From Aminobacter sp. AP02 (lineage in GTDB: Bacteria > Pseudomonadota > Alphaproteobacteria > Rhizobiales > Rhizobiaceae): a DNA stretch of 64,000 nt. This document shows, piece after piece, positions 51,918-63,322 of the stretch. Within the stretch, counting starts at the first letter, position 1, and each line of letters starts with the position of its first letter. Both the position numbers and the translations under genes were made by a program. The DNA is taken from contig NZ_QGGX01000005.1 in assembly GCF_003148805.1 (NCBI RefSeq), positions 248,001-312,000 of the forward strand. Direction: 5' to 3'. The notes beneath the pieces are model-generated. The model was given only the letters and a program-made list of their open reading frames with translations. It had not been told where the DNA came from and ran no database searches.

Positions 51918-52529
51918 ATGTCGCACGATCATGACCATCATCACGACAACGAACTGGACCCAATGGCCGCGCGGGTGCGCGCGCTGGAGACGATCCTCAC
52001 CAAAAAGGGGCTCATCGATCCGGCGGCAATCGACGTCATCGTCGATACCTACGAGACCAAGGTCGGTCCGCGCAATGGCGCTGCCGTGGTGGCGAAAGCG
52101 TGGAGCGATCGAGATTATGCCGATTGGCTGAAACGCGATGCCACGGCGGCGATCGCCTCGCTCGGCTTCACCGGCCGCCAGGGCGAGCACATGCAGGCGG
52201 TGTTCAACACCGACGATACCCACAATCTCGTCGTGTGCACTCTGTGCTCTTGTTATCCGTGGTCGGTGCTTGGCTTGCCGCCGGTATGGTACAAGGCGCC
52301 GCCTTATCGCAGCAGGGCCGTGATCGACCCGCGCGGTGTGATTGAAGAGTTTGGCGTTACGCTCCCGGCGGACAAGAAAATCCGCGTGTGGGATTCCACC
52401 GCCGAATTGCGTTACCTCGTCGTGCCGCAGCGTCCCGAAGGCACTGACGGCTTGAGCGAGGCGCAACTCGCCGATCTGGTGACGCGCGATTCCATGATCG
52501 GAACCGGACTTGCCAAGGGTGCCGCATGA
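51918..52529 (+). CDS. nthA: Nitrile hydratase alpha subunit, cobalt type
   Basis: 203-residue catalytic subunit that hydrates nitriles to amides. The metal site is VCTLCSCY (Cys107, Cys110, Ser111, Cys112); Thr at position 108 and Tyr after the last Cys mark the cobalt class rather than the iron class (VCSLCSCT). The two last cysteines would be oxidised to sulphinic/sulphenic forms. A His/Asp-rich N-terminus ([11 protein letters not shown]) may bind metal. The ATG at 51918 is used; a TTG lies 6 bp upstream. Overlaps nthB by 4 bp. Confidence 0.95.
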   Translation: MSHDHDHHHDNELDPMAARVRALETILTKKGLIDPAAIDVIVDTYETKVGPRNGAAVVAKAWSDRDYADWLKRDATAAIASLGFTGRQGEHMQAVFNTDDTHNLVVCTLCSCYPWSVLGLPPVWYKAPPYRSRAVIDPRGVIEEFGVTLPADKKIRVWDSTAELRYLVVPQRPEGTDGLSEAQLADLVTRDSMIGTGLAKGAA

Positions 52530-53185
52530 ACGGCCCGCACGATCTTGGCGGTCAAATGGGTTTCGGGCCGATCGCGCCTGAAAAGGACGAGCCCTATTTC
52601 CACGCCGAATGGGAAAAGCGCGCGCTGGGCGTGACGTTGACGGCAGGTGCCATGGGCGCCTGGAACATCGACGAAAGCCGGCACAAGCGCGAGAGCCTGC
52701 GTCCGGCCGACTATTACAGCTCAAGCTACTATGAAATCTGGATCAAGGCGCTGGAAGGACTGCTCGAGCGCCACGGCTTCGTTACCGCGCGCGATCTCGC
52801 TTCCGGGGATGCCATCGATCCGGCGGCGACACCCAAGCGGGTGCTGAAGGCCGAGAATGTGCCTGCGGTCCTGGCCAAGGGCGGCCCCTGCGACCGGCCG
52901 GTTGACGCCCCGGCACGGTTCGCCTCCGGCCAGCACGTGCGGACGAAGAATTTTCATCGCACCGGGCATACGCGCCTGCCACGTTATGCGCGCGGCAAGC
53001 AAGGCGTAGTTGACGCGGTTCGCGAAGGCTTTGTCTTTCCCGACGACAACGCGCATGGAAAAGTCGAGAATCCGCAATGGGTCTATACGGTGGTGTTTAC
53101 GGCCGACGAATTGTGGGGCGAGGGCGCGGATCCGACGCTCGAAGTTAGCATCGACGCCTGGGAGAGTTATCTTGAGCCGGTATGA
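52526..53185 (+). CDS. nthB: Nitrile hydratase beta subunit
   Basis: 219-residue structural partner of NthA. Signatures: [70 protein letters not shown], and the SH3-like end [53 protein letters not shown]. The two conserved Arg that contact the metal claw are in the GESRHKRE-like region. Starts at the nthA stop (ATGA) and overlaps the accessory gene by 14 bp. Confidence 0.95.
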   Translation: MNGPHDLGGQMGFGPIAPEKDEPYFHAEWEKRALGVTLTAGAMGAWNIDESRHKRESLRPADYYSSSYYEIWIKALEGLLERHGFVTARDLASGDAIDPAATPKRVLKAENVPAVLAKGGPCDRPVDAPARFASGQHVRTKNFHRTGHTRLPRYARGKQGVVDAVREGFVFPDDNAHGKVENPQWVYTVVFTADELWGEGADPTLEVSIDAWESYLEPV

Positions 53186-53528
53186 GGGGCGGCTTCCGGT
53201 TGGGGCCGATGGCCTCGATGCACCGGTGTTCGCCGAGCCGTGGCAGGCTGAAGCCTTCGCCATAGTGGTGGCGCTGCACGAGCGTGGCTTGTTCACGTGG
53301 GCGGAATGGGCCGAGCGGTTGTCGTCGGAAGTGAAACGCCCGGAAGCTGCCACCGACGGCAGCGACTACTACGAGCGTTGGCTTGCAGCCCTTGAGCGAT
53401 TGATGGCGGACAAGGGCCTTGCCGGGCACGACGAGGTCGATGCAATGGCCGCCGCCTGGGAGCGGGCCGCGCACGCCACGCCACATGGCAAGCCGATTGC
53501 GCTGGAGAATGATCCGGAGAGGAATTAG
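53172..53528 (+). CDS. Nitrile hydratase accessory protein (cobalt-type activator)
   Basis: 118 residues with a TTG start at 53172, overlapping the end of nthB by 14 bp. The product [79 protein letters not shown] is homologous to the beta-subunit N-terminal half and to small activators (P14K/NhlE-like) that mediate cobalt insertion by subunit swapping. No cobalt transporter nhlF is seen next to it. Start is inferred; no ATG is available. Confidence 0.88.
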   Translation: MSRYEGRLPVGADGLDAPVFAEPWQAEAFAIVVALHERGLFTWAEWAERLSSEVKRPEAATDGSDYYERWLAALERLMADKGLAGHDEVDAMAAAWERAAHATPHGKPIALENDPERN

Positions 53529-53576
53529 CGCCTATTTGGTCTCGGCGCTGATGCCCGTGGCCTTCGGGGGTCGAAA

Positions 53577-54215
53577 TTGACGACAAAGCCGCGTCTGTTC
53601 GGCGCTGATTACAGCGTTTATGTCCGCGCCGTCCGGCTGGTACTTGCGGAAAAGGGCGTAGCCTACGACCTAACGCCGGTCGACGTCTTCGCCAGCGAAG
53701 GTGTGCCGGCGGCTCATCTGGCAAGGCAACCGTTCGGCCGTATTCCTGCCTTCGAGCACAATGGTTTCAGCCTCTACGAGACGGGCGCAATTACAAGGTA
53801 TGTCGACGAGGTCTTCGACGGCCCCAGGCTCCAGTCTTCCGATCCTCTGAAACGTGCGCGCGCCAACCAGATCATCAGCATTGCGGACAACTACGTCTAT
53901 CCCATTCTGGTTTGGGGCATCTATGTCGAGCGGGTCTCAAAGCCTTCAAAGGACGGCGTGGCCAACGAAGCTGCTATTTCTGCGGCGCTTCCGAGAGCAG
54001 TTGTATGCCTCAAGGCGCTCTCCGAACTCATGGGGCGTGGCACTTGGCTTGCCGGCGCTGAACTGTCGCTGGCGGATCTTCATGCCGCGCCGATGTTTCA
54101 CTATTTCCTTTTGACGCAGGAGGGACGTGACATGATGCAGCGTCACGTCAATCTTGCATCGTGGTGGGTGCGCATGGCCGCGAGGCCAAGCATGCTGGGG
54201 ACGATGCCAAGCTAG
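53577..54215 (+). CDS. Glutathione S-transferase family protein
   Basis: 212 residues with a TTG start at 53577 behind GGGGGTCG. Thioredoxin-like N-terminal domain (PRLFGADYSVYVRAVRLVLA, ARQPFGRIPAFEHNGFSLYE with cis-Pro and the glutathione-binding ETGAITRY) and a helical C-terminal domain (GRGTWLAGAELSLADLHAAP with the N-capping Asp). Substrate unknown. About 48 bp after the nitrile hydratase accessory gene. Confidence 0.88.
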   Translation: MTTKPRLFGADYSVYVRAVRLVLAEKGVAYDLTPVDVFASEGVPAAHLARQPFGRIPAFEHNGFSLYETGAITRYVDEVFDGPRLQSSDPLKRARANQIISIADNYVYPILVWGIYVERVSKPSKDGVANEAAISAALPRAVVCLKALSELMGRGTWLAGAELSLADLHAAPMFHYFLLTQEGRDMMQRHVNLASWWVRMAARPSMLGTMPS

Positions 54216-54232
54216 CGCCCGGACGCCGTAAT

Positions 54233-54769
54233 CTAGAGTTGCAGTGCCATCCTGTGCACGACATGCGTTTTCCGGCCGAGTTTGAAGTCAGGAATGCTTT
54301 TCACCAAACGAAAGCCCTCGCGCTCCCAAAAAGCGCGGGCGCGTAGGTTTTCATCCAATACTGCAATCAGAAGCCGGCTGGCGTCGTGTGTCTGCGCGAG
54401 GCCTTTCAAATGACGAAGGAAAACATGCCCGAGACCCATGCCGCGGCAGCCTTTGTCAATCAGCAGCAGCCCGATATAGGCGTCATCGATTTCGGGGTAT
54501 CCAAAGGCGAGGTCGGCAATCGCAACGAGCTGGTTAGCCAAGAACAGCCCAAGCTTTTGTGATTTTGCGATGTCGGCGCCGGGTGGGCAGTCCGCGAAGA
54601 ATCCCGCAACCGTGGTGTTGTTGGGCCTCGACCCCGTTTCCATCGCCACAAAATCGGCGGCACGATCGTACAGGTCGCGGACTGCATGGGCGTCATTCCC
54701 CTGAACCAATTGGCGAACCTGTGGAACTTCAAAGTCAGACGGCACAAGAAATTCCTTTTTCAGTCTCAT
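54233..54769 (-). CDS. GNAT family N-acetyltransferase
   Basis: 178 residues. The acetyl-CoA loop is LLIDKGCRGMGLGHVFLRHL (about 103-122), then SRLLIAVLDENLRARAFWEREGFRLVKS, the usual GNAT motif B. N-terminal SDFEVPQVRQLVQGNDAHAV. Acceptor unknown. Convergent with the GST gene and divergent from the RecD-like helicase (78 bp apart). Confidence 0.85.
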   Translation of the reverse strand: MRLKKEFLVPSDFEVPQVRQLVQGNDAHAVRDLYDRAADFVAMETGSRPNNTTVAGFFADCPPGADIAKSQKLGLFLANQLVAIADLAFGYPEIDDAYIGLLLIDKGCRGMGLGHVFLRHLKGLAQTHDASRLLIAVLDENLRARAFWEREGFRLVKSIPDFKLGRKTHVVHRMALQL

Positions 54770-54846
54770 GGCGCGCCGACGCTTGGCGGAGCCGGCGGAC
54801 TCACGATCCCCTTGCCCTTCTTACGCGAATCCTGTCAGTCAAACCC

Positions 54847-55974
54847 ATGGAATTCTCACCTCAGCAGGACGATGCGCTGCAGGCCGTGGCGCGCTGGCTC
54901 AAATCCGGAAGGCCCCAGCTCTTCCGCCTGTTCGGCTATGCCGGCACCGGCAAGACGACATTGGCGCGTTATTTCGCCGAGCACGTCGACGGGCAGGTGC
55001 AGTTCGCCGCCTTCACCGGCAAGGCAGCGCAGGTGCTGCGCTCGAAGGGGGCCACGAACGCGCGTACCATCCATTCGCTGATCTACCGGCCAAAGGGCGA
55101 GGAGGCCATTGCCGACGAGACGACGGGCAAGACGTCGATGTCGCCGACGTTTTCGCTCAACCGCCAAAGCCCTATCGCCAAGGCAAAGCTTGTGGTCATC
55201 GACGAATGCTCAATGGTCGACGAGCAGCTTGGGCGCGATCTTTTGACCTTTGGAACACCGGTACTGGTGTTGGGCGATCCGGCCCAGTTGCCGCCGATCT
55301 CGGGTGGCGGGTTCTTCACCGAGCATGAGCCGGACTTTCTGTTGACCGAAATCCACCGCCAGGCGCGTGACAATCCGATCCTGCGGCTGGCGCTCGACGT
55401 ACGCGAGGGCCGCGAGTTCATGCGTGGCGACTATGGCACCGCCCAGGTGATCGGCAAGGAGGACGTCAACCAGGACCTGGTGCTCGACGCCGACCAGGTG
55501 CTTGTCGGCACCAACCGGACGCGCAGGCGGTACAATCAGCGTTTGCGCGAACTCAAGGGGTTTGCCGCAGGCTATCCGCAGGCCGGCGACAAGCTGGTGT
55601 GCCTGCGCAACGATCCTGCCAAGGGCTTGCTCAATGGTTCGTTGTGGAAGGTGATGACCTCGTCGCGCGAGACCGTGAAGCCGGGCATCAACCTTCTGGT
55701 CGCGCCGGAAGAGGACGATCCTGACCGTGGCGTCGCCAAGATCAAGCTGTTGAAGCAGGTGTTCGAAAGCCCGGACGAAGAAATCCCCTGGGGCACCAAG
55801 AAGCGTTATGACGACTTCGACTATGGCTACGCGCTGACCGTGCACAAGGCGCAGGGCTCGCAGTGGAACAATGTCGTGTTGTTTGACGAAAGCTACGCCT
55901 TCAAGGAAACGCGCCAGCGCTGGCTCTACACGGCAATTACCCGTGCGGCCGAGCGTCTGACCATCGTGCGCTAG
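54847..55974 (+). CDS. RecD-like superfamily 1B DNA helicase (AAA_30/UvrD_C_2)
   Basis: 375-residue short 5'-3' type helicase. Walker A FGYAGTGKTTLARYFAE (residues 29-45), motif Ia FTGKAAQVLRSKG, Walker B LVVIDECSMVDEQL, LGDPAQLPPISGGGFF (motif III), TEIHRQARDNPIL (motif IV), and C-terminal DYGYALTVHKAQGSQWNNVVL (motif V) with LYTAITRAAERLTIV (motif VI). Similar to exodeoxyribonuclease V alpha subunit or Dda helicases but standalone, common in alphaproteobacteria. ATG at 54847 from homology. Precise repair role unknown. Confidence 0.9.
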   Translation: MEFSPQQDDALQAVARWLKSGRPQLFRLFGYAGTGKTTLARYFAEHVDGQVQFAAFTGKAAQVLRSKGATNARTIHSLIYRPKGEEAIADETTGKTSMSPTFSLNRQSPIAKAKLVVIDECSMVDEQLGRDLLTFGTPVLVLGDPAQLPPISGGGFFTEHEPDFLLTEIHRQARDNPILRLALDVREGREFMRGDYGTAQVIGKEDVNQDLVLDADQVLVGTNRTRRRYNQRLRELKGFAAGYPQAGDKLVCLRNDPAKGLLNGSLWKVMTSSRETVKPGINLLVAPEEDDPDRGVAKIKLLKQVFESPDEEIPWGTKKRYDDFDYGYALTVHKAQGSQWNNVVLFDESYAFKETRQRWLYTAITRAAERLTIVR

Positions 55975-56022
55975 GATTTCCGCAGGCCGGCACTTTCGGA
56001 TCTGGGACCAGAATCGGCCGCG

Positions 56023-56895
56023 TCAGGCAACGACCTCGAAAAGCACTGCGGTCGCATCGTCCGAAACCTTGAACCGCGGGAATTTCTTGCCGTCTGGGTC
56101 TTCGACCTGCTCGATCTGACGCAATTGCTGCAACAGTGGGGCGAGCCCGGTTTCCGCCGCAGCGCGAACGAATTCACCGACGCCATAGCGGCCGTACTGG
56201 TCGACAAGGGCGGCAAAACCGTCGGAACACAGCAGGCCTCGCGCAGGCAGGGCTACTGCGAGCTGCTCGGTGACGAGATGATCGGCTGCTTCAGGTTCAG
56301 TCCCCAGCGTCCAGACTGAACCGCCGGGGCGATTGTAGGCGGCGCGGCGACGGCGCAACTCTTCGCGCACGACAGGGGCGTCGGCGAGCGCCTGATGCGC
56401 AGCGAAGCCGCCCGAAAGGGCGATCGCCGTGCGGGCGCCATCGCGCTCGTGGGCATGGGCACTTTTGATGGCGCTGGTTTCGAGCTCGACACCTTCGGCG
56501 TCGACGAGGAAAAGGCGGCAGTCGCCCAGGCCATGCGTGACCAATGCTTCGCCTTCCACGCGAACCATCTGGAAACTGGCGACCGGCATGTTCCAAGGCT
56601 CGATCGGCAAGGCGTGGGCCGCCTCATGAACGACATTGAAGGCGCGCTGGTTGAGTTCGCGCACGATATCGGCCACCGGGCGGCCGTTGCGCACCAGCTC
56701 TTCGAAGGTGCTCTGTGCAAAACGGGCGAGCCAGGCGGCATCAGAACCGTGCAGGCCAACGATGCTGTTGCCGCCGAGGCCGGTGGCGCCATCGATGACG
56801 AATGCACAGCTGGCGTTGCCGCCGGCACTATCCTCGTTCGGACGCGAGGGCGAGCCGGGGGCGGTGATCGAATCGATGATGCGAATATTGGGCAT
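56023..56895 (-). CDS. PP2C-family protein phosphatase
   Basis: 290-residue metal-dependent Ser/Thr phosphatase-like protein. PP2C motifs in order: RPNEDSAGGNASCAFVIDGA (metal-binding Asp in VIDGATG), VTHGLGDCRLFLVDAEG, LPARGLLCSDGFAALVDQYG and KVSDDATAVLFEVV (final metal-binding Asp). The opening MPNIRIIDSITAPGSPSRPN sets the start at 56895. Upstream by 47 bp on the same strand is an SpoIIAA-like gene, so the two are likely an operon. Target unknown. Confidence 0.85.
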   Translation of the reverse strand: MPNIRIIDSITAPGSPSRPNEDSAGGNASCAFVIDGATGLGGNSIVGLHGSDAAWLARFAQSTFEELVRNGRPVADIVRELNQRAFNVVHEAAHALPIEPWNMPVASFQMVRVEGEALVTHGLGDCRLFLVDAEGVELETSAIKSAHAHERDGARTAIALSGGFAAHQALADAPVVREELRRRRAAYNRPGGSVWTLGTEPEAADHLVTEQLAVALPARGLLCSDGFAALVDQYGRYGVGEFVRAAAETGLAPLLQQLRQIEQVEDPDGKKFPRFKVSDDATAVLFEVVA

Positions 56896-56942
56896 GATGA
56901 TCGCTGTCTGGCGCGCGCCGGTGACCGGAGTGTGACCGCAGG

Positions 56943-57341
56943 CTATTCGACCGGTTTGGCGCCAAGCCATTCCCATGCCTTGGTCTCGTCGGCATCGGAG
57001 AAGTGTCTTGTTTCGATCGAAGTCAGCGGCGCGAACAACCCGATCATCGGTCCCATCCAGACCGGCCCGCCGACGAGCGCGTAGCGGCGAATGCGCTGCA
57101 GCGCTTTCATCTTTCCCTTGAAGGTTGTTGGGTCGAACAGGGCTGACCAGTCAAAGCCGTCGTAGCCGCTGGCCCGCAGCAAAATGTCGATCTTGTCGTG
57201 TCCTTCATAGGCCGCGTCGAGCAGTCCGTAGGCATTTTCGATGTCGGCCTGGGTGAAGTGGCCAGCGATCTCGAAGGCAAAAACATCGCCTTTGTCGGTG
57301 TCGATGCGTCGAAACGGCGGTGGGGCATCCATGGATTTCAT
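56943..57341 (-). CDS. SpoIIAA-like (STAS-fold) protein
   Basis: 132 residues: GDVFAFEIAGHFTQADIENA, YGLLDAAYEGHDKIDILLRA, GYDGFDWSALFDPTTFKGKM and RRYALVGGPVWMGPMIGLFA, then HFSDADETKAWEWLG. This matches the SpoIIAA-like family (PF11964 type), which has the STAS fold but usually lacks the phosphorylated Ser of true anti-anti-sigma factors. ATG at 57341 with AGGA upstream; MDAPPP three codons later is an alternative. Followed by a PP2C gene on the same transcript. Divergent from pdxJ. Confidence 0.83.
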   Translation of the reverse strand: MKSMDAPPPFRRIDTDKGDVFAFEIAGHFTQADIENAYGLLDAAYEGHDKIDILLRASGYDGFDWSALFDPTTFKGKMKALQRIRRYALVGGPVWMGPMIGLFAPLTSIETRHFSDADETKAWEWLGAKPVE

Positions 57342-57463
57342 CCTGAGTCCTCGACGATCTGGGGGCTGCGCATCCGCATCCACCCTGGAACACATAAAAG
57401 CGCTCTCTGTTCCCGCCCAAGCCGTGATAGGTGCGTTGTTCTCATTGTTACTGTGAGTTGCCT

Positions 57464-58204
57464 ATGCCCGCCAAGCTTTCCGTGAACGTCAATGCCATCG
57501 CCATGCTGCGCAACCGGCGCGATCTGCCCTGGCCAAGCGTGACTGGCCTCGGCCGCATCGCCCTTGCAGCCGGCGCGCACGGGCTGACGGTGCACCCGCG
57601 CCCAGACCAGCGCCACATACGCTTCTCCGACCTTCCGGAGATCAGAGCGCTGATCGACGATGAATTTCCAAAGGCCGAGTTCAACATCGAGGGCTATCCG
57701 AGTGAGGATTTCCTGCAACTCGTCGAAAAACATCAGCCCGAACAGGTGACGCTGGTGCCGGACGATCCGTCGCAGGCGACGTCCGACCACGGCTGGGATT
57801 TCACCAGCCAAGCAAGCCTGCTCAAGCCGGTGGTCGCGCGGCTGAAGAAGGGTGGCTTCCGTGTTTCGCTGTTTGCCGATGCCGATCCTGCCGCGGTGAG
57901 TGCCGCGCGCGATACCGGTGCTGACCGAATCGAGCTTTTCACCGGCCCCTACGGAGCGTGCTTCGACGATTCATCAAAGGCTGCCAAAGAGCTGGAAATG
58001 CTGGCAAAAACTGCGGAGGCCGCGCTCGCCGCAGGTTTGGCTGTCAATGCCGGACACGACCTTGTTGTCGATAATCTGCCGCCGCTGATGCGTCGCATCC
58101 CGAAGTTGGCCGAAGTTTCGATCGGCCATGGCCTCACGGCCGATGCGCTCGAATATGGCATGACCGGGACAATTAAGCGCTATCTCAAGGCGTGCGGATG
58201 GTAA
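57464..58204 (+). CDS. pdxJ: Pyridoxine 5'-phosphate synthase
   Basis: 246-residue TIM-barrel enzyme joining 3-amino-2-oxopropyl phosphate and 1-deoxyxylulose 5-phosphate to pyridoxine 5'-phosphate. Motifs: [80 protein letters not shown] and [15 protein letters not shown]. The ATG at 57464 gives the family start. Followed 105 bp later by kup. Confidence 0.95.
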   Translation: MPAKLSVNVNAIAMLRNRRDLPWPSVTGLGRIALAAGAHGLTVHPRPDQRHIRFSDLPEIRALIDDEFPKAEFNIEGYPSEDFLQLVEKHQPEQVTLVPDDPSQATSDHGWDFTSQASLLKPVVARLKKGGFRVSLFADADPAAVSAARDTGADRIELFTGPYGACFDDSSKAAKELEMLAKTAEAALAAGLAVNAGHDLVVDNLPPLMRRIPKLAEVSIGHGLTADALEYGMTGTIKRYLKACGW

Positions 58205-58309
58205 TATCCTCGCAAGCCATGCATGGCGCGAACATTAGCTGCCGCAAAAGAGCTGTTGCTTTTGCGACACGGCAAGCGTAGAGCCCCGCCGCTTCACGGA
58301 GAGTCGTTC

Positions 58310-60226
58310 ATGACCGGTGCCGGCGCTGACAAGGCGGGAACAAGCGGGCAGGCGGTCCAGGCGGACGGCCACTCGCACGACATCAGACTGCTTGTGATCG
58401 GCGCGCTGGGCGTCGTCTTCGGCGACATCGGCACGAGCCCGATCTACGCGTTTCGCGAAGCGCTGGTGGCGTCGGCGGGCGGGCAGGTCGCCTCGCGCGA
58501 GGATATCCTCGGCGTGCTGTCGCTCATCATTTGGGCACTGACGATCATCGTCACCATCAAATATGTCATGTTCGTGCTGAGAGCCCACAACCGCGGCGAG
58601 GGCGGAACGCTGTCGCTGATGGCGCTGGCGCGACGCACACTGCCCAAACGCTCGGGCATCATCCTCGCACTCGGCATGATCGGCGCTTCGCTGTTTTATG
58701 GCGATGCGGTCATCACCCCGGCGATCTCGGTGCTGTCTGCGGTCGAGGGCATGAACGTCGTCACGCCGGCTTTCCAGCCCTATGTCGTGCCACTCACGCT
58801 GGTTATCCTGGCGATCCTGTTTTCGGTGCAGCGCTTTGGGACTGGCAGCGTGGCGATCGTGTTCGGCCCTATCACGCTGGTTTGGTTCATAGCCATTGGC
58901 TATTCCGGTGTCGTCCATATCGTCGAGGACCCGGAAATCCTCTGGGCAGTGAACCCGATCTACATCGTGCAGTTCCTGGCCCACCAACCGGAGGTGTCAT
59001 TCGTAACTATCGGCGCAATCTTCCTGGCAGTGACGGGTGCCGAGGCGCTTTACGCCGATCTCGGACATTTCGGACGCCGGCCAATCGTCCTGGCTTGGCT
59101 CTGCATCGTCTTTCCGTGCCTCTTGCTCAATTATGTCGGCCAAGGCGCATTCGTACTCAGCCATGGCGGCAATGTCGGCCATCCGTTCTTCGAGATGAAT
59201 GAAGGCTGGATGCTGGTGCCGATGGTCGTTTTGGCGACCGCTGCTACCGTCATCGCCAGCCAGGCGGTGATCACCGGCGCCTATTCGCTGACGCGCCAGG
59301 CGGTGCAGCTCAATATGCTGCCGCGCCTGGTAATCCAGCATACGTCGGAAACCACGCTGGGCCAGATCTACATGCCGCGCGTCAACATGCTGTTGGCGCT
59401 AGTGGTGATGCTCCTGGTCGTCGGTTTCGGCGAATCGAGCAAGCTGGCTTCCGCCTATGGAATCTCGGTGACCGGCAACATGCTGGTGACGACGCTGCTG
59501 CTTTCAGTGGTGATGTTGCGCGTCTGGCGCTGGCGGGTCGCTGCCGTCGTCGTTGCGATAACCGTTTTTGGCCTCATCGATCTCGGCTTCTTTGCCTCCA
59601 ACATCGTCAAGGTGTTCGAGGGCGGCTGGGCGTCGCTTGCAGTAGCCTTCACCATCGTCACCGTCATGTGGACCTGGGTGCGCGGCAGCCGCTATCTGTT
59701 CGACAAGACGCGCAAGAACGAGATTCCACTCAATTTCCTCGCCGAGAGCCTGATCAAGAAGAAGCCGCATATGGTGCCCGGCACTGCGGTATTTCTGACC
59801 AGCGATCCCGACAGCGCGCCGACCGCGCTGATGCACAGCCTCAAGCACTACAAGGTGCTGCATGAGCAGAACGTCATCTTGTCGGTGGTGACGGCACAGC
59901 AACCGGTGGTGCCCGACAGCGAACGCGTGAAGATGGAGCAGGTCAACGAGCTGTTTATGCGTGTGAAGCTGAAGTTCGGCTACATGGAGCAGCCCAACAT
60001 CCCCAAGGCGCTGGCCATCTGCCGCAAGCAAGGCTGGAAGTTCGACATCATGACGACGTCGTTCTTCCTGTCGCGGCGCTCGCTGAAGGCGTCGCCCAAC
60101 TCGGGCATGCCGGTGTGGCAGGACAGGCTGTTCATCGGCCTGGCGCGTACGGCTGCGGACGCGACCGAGTACTTCCAGATCCCGACCGGTCGCGTGGTGG
60201 AGGTCGGAACCCAGGTTTCGATCTGA
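58310..60226 (+). CDS. kup: Kup family potassium uptake protein
   Basis: 638-residue KUP/HAK/KT transporter; proton-coupled K+ uptake. Starts [20 protein letters not shown], then about 12 membrane helices with the signatures [60 protein letters not shown] and [18 protein letters not shown] cytoplasmic C-terminal domain ([20 protein letters not shown] to the end) is present. GGAGAG is 5 bp before the ATG at 58310. Full length. Confidence 0.95.
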   Translation: MTGAGADKAGTSGQAVQADGHSHDIRLLVIGALGVVFGDIGTSPIYAFREALVASAGGQVASREDILGVLSLIIWALTIIVTIKYVMFVLRAHNRGEGGTLSLMALARRTLPKRSGIILALGMIGASLFYGDAVITPAISVLSAVEGMNVVTPAFQPYVVPLTLVILAILFSVQRFGTGSVAIVFGPITLVWFIAIGYSGVVHIVEDPEILWAVNPIYIVQFLAHQPEVSFVTIGAIFLAVTGAEALYADLGHFGRRPIVLAWLCIVFPCLLLNYVGQGAFVLSHGGNVGHPFFEMNEGWMLVPMVVLATAATVIASQAVITGAYSLTRQAVQLNMLPRLVIQHTSETTLGQIYMPRVNMLLALVVMLLVVGFGESSKLASAYGISVTGNMLVTTLLLSVVMLRVWRWRVAAVVVAITVFGLIDLGFFASNIVKVFEGGWASLAVAFTIVTVMWTWVRGSRYLFDKTRKNEIPLNFLAESLIKKKPHMVPGTAVFLTSDPDSAPTALMHSLKHYKVLHEQNVILSVVTAQQPVVPDSERVKMEQVNELFMRVKLKFGYMEQPNIPKALAICRKQGWKFDIMTTSFFLSRRSLKASPNSGMPVWQDRLFIGLARTAADATEYFQIPTGRVVEVGTQVSI

Positions 60227-60348
60227 GGCTGCGGCCAGGAAGCGAAGCATTTCCGACCTGGATCGATCGGGCGGAACATGCGGCCGGCAAGGATCCTGCC
60301 TGAGCCGGCAACTGCGTAGGCTTCGCACCAGAAATTTTCGCCGATGTC

Positions 60349-60400
60349 TTGCGAAGCGTCGGTGATTACGGCATAAGCCGAACCGTAACGTACGGTACGG
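60349..60400 (+). promoter_or_regulatory. Promoter and near-palindromic operator of the tetR-ilvC operon
   Basis: TTGCGA (60349-60354), 17 bp, CATAAG (60372-60377). Just after the expected start lies CCGTAACGTACGGTACGG (60383-60400), an 18-bp palindrome with one mismatched pair (positions 6 and 13). Such symmetry and position suggest a TetR operator acting as a block to transcription. Regulator is probably the gene starting at 60441. Unverified. Confidence 0.55.
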
Positions 60401-60440
60401 CCCTTTGAGGTGCTCGACGTTACGTGACAGGTCGGGAACA

Positions 60441-62139
<1,699 letters not shown>

Positions 62140-62198
62140 GAAGCCATTCCGCACTGACGGCGTCGTGGCCGGCGCGGCTATTGGTTTCGGAAATACAG

Positions 62199-62225
62199 AA
62201 CCGGCGGAGCAATCCGCCGGTTTTT
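62199..62225. terminator. Bidirectional intrinsic terminator after ilvC
   Basis: AACCGGCGGA (62199-62208) pairs perfectly with TCCGCCGGTT (62213-62222) around a GCAA tetraloop; a T run follows on the plus strand (62221-62225). The AA side gives a short run for the convergent PilZ gene as well. Confidence 0.9.
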
Positions 62226-62241
62226 CATTTCAAGGATTTGC

Positions 62242-62538
62242 TCAGCCGTAGTGCCAGGCGGGTTTGGGCTCGGTGCCTTCGAATTGCACGCCGACGCGGT
62301 CGCTACGGCGCCAGCGCACGACCGAGCGATAGCCGATCCCGTCGACCGGCACGTAGAGCAGGAAGCGCTCCGGGATGCGCGCGTCGGCGCCGACGCGCAG
62401 TTCCGCGCCGCCCTGGTGCATGTTGCGGATCGTGCAGGTAATTTCCGAATTGCTGACGCCGGTGATGATCGACGCACCCTTGAGCACCCGGTTGCGATGC
62501 TCGCGCTGTTTGTTGGTCGCGGTGTCGTCGGTCATCAA
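62242..62538 (-). CDS. PilZ domain protein
   Basis: 98 residues, a single PilZ domain. The cyclic di-GMP motif RxxxR is in QREHRNRVLKGA and the second motif (D/NxSxxG type) is changed to NMHQGGAEL, so binding is probable but not certain. RSVVRWRRSDRVGVQFEG closes the barrel. Likely a cyclic di-GMP effector; two diguanylate cyclases are encoded at 23.9 and 42.1 kb. Convergent with ilvC. Confidence 0.85.
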   Translation of the reverse strand: MMTDDTATNKQREHRNRVLKGASIITGVSNSEITCTIRNMHQGGAELRVGADARIPERFLLYVPVDGIGYRSVVRWRRSDRVGVQFEGTEPKPAWHYG

Positions 62539-62636
62539 GCTAGCTCAGAATCATGCGGGCGAGTCGGTCCGGCGCCGTCATGGGCCCGACTTCTAAACAT
62601 CCGGTTTGCGGCTACTACACAGAAAACGCCGCAGCC

Positions 62637-63188
62637 TCAGCCGTATGGTGACCAGCACTGCTGGCGCGGTCCATTGTAGGGCTGGAAGGTGTTGGTGTAG
62701 ACCGAATACGAACGGTAGCGGTTGTAGCACCAGCGGATGTGGGCCCTGGAGAGCGCGACCGGGGCGACGTAGCGCGGCCTGACATAGCTTGGCTGCACGT
62801 AGATTGGGTCATAGTTGTACGGGCCATAGGCGTAGAGTGGGGCAGCTAAACCCAGTCCCAGGCCCAAGGCGAAGGCGTCGCCGCCCCAGCCACCCCAGCC
62901 GCCGTACCAACCGCCACGCCAGCCACCGCCGTGCCAGCCGTGACCGTTCCAGCCGCCGCCATGCCAACCACCACCGCCATGCCAACCACCGCCATCGCGA
63001 ACAAGTTGCACCATTCGGTCAAGATTGCCGTCCGCCCGGAGTACAGCGTTCTGGGGTTGAGGCGCATCCGAAGGCCTGGCCGGATAGGGCATCGAAATGG
63101 GACCAGCCAATGTTGGCAAGGTTGTGCAGGCCAGCGTGCCGAGGACCAGCAGTCCTGAGCGCGCCACCGCTGAGAAGATGTACATCAT
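62637..63188 (-). CDS. BA14K-like secreted protein with Gly/Trp/His-rich repeats
   Basis: 183 residues. Residues 1-28 form a signal peptide ([20 protein letters not shown], ending TLAG). The middle holds about 40 residues of GGWHGGG-type repeats, then a hydrophobic [20 protein letters not shown]. The C-terminal motif [20 protein letters not shown] plus [11 protein letters not shown] is the BA14K signature with two cysteines. In Brucella BA14K is an immunoreactive protein with lectin-like activity. A paralogue lies just upstream (63323-63832). Confidence 0.87.
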   Translation of the reverse strand: MMYIFSAVARSGLLVLGTLACTTLPTLAGPISMPYPARPSDAPQPQNAVLRADGNLDRMVQLVRDGGGWHGGGGWHGGGWNGHGWHGGGWRGGWYGGWGGWGGDAFALGLGLGLAAPLYAYGPYNYDPIYVQPSYVRPRYVAPVALSRAHIRWCYNRYRSYSVYTNTFQPYNGPRQQCWSPYG

Positions 63189-63322
63189 GGCGACCTCCAC
63201 GGAAAAACGGCGTCCGTGCAGGTCCGGAGCGGCTGCACTACGGCGCACACATTAACGCGCCGCTAGTGCAGACGTTCCAGCAGGTAACGCCGTCTCACGG
63301 GTGATGTCGCGCTAAGTGCCGA

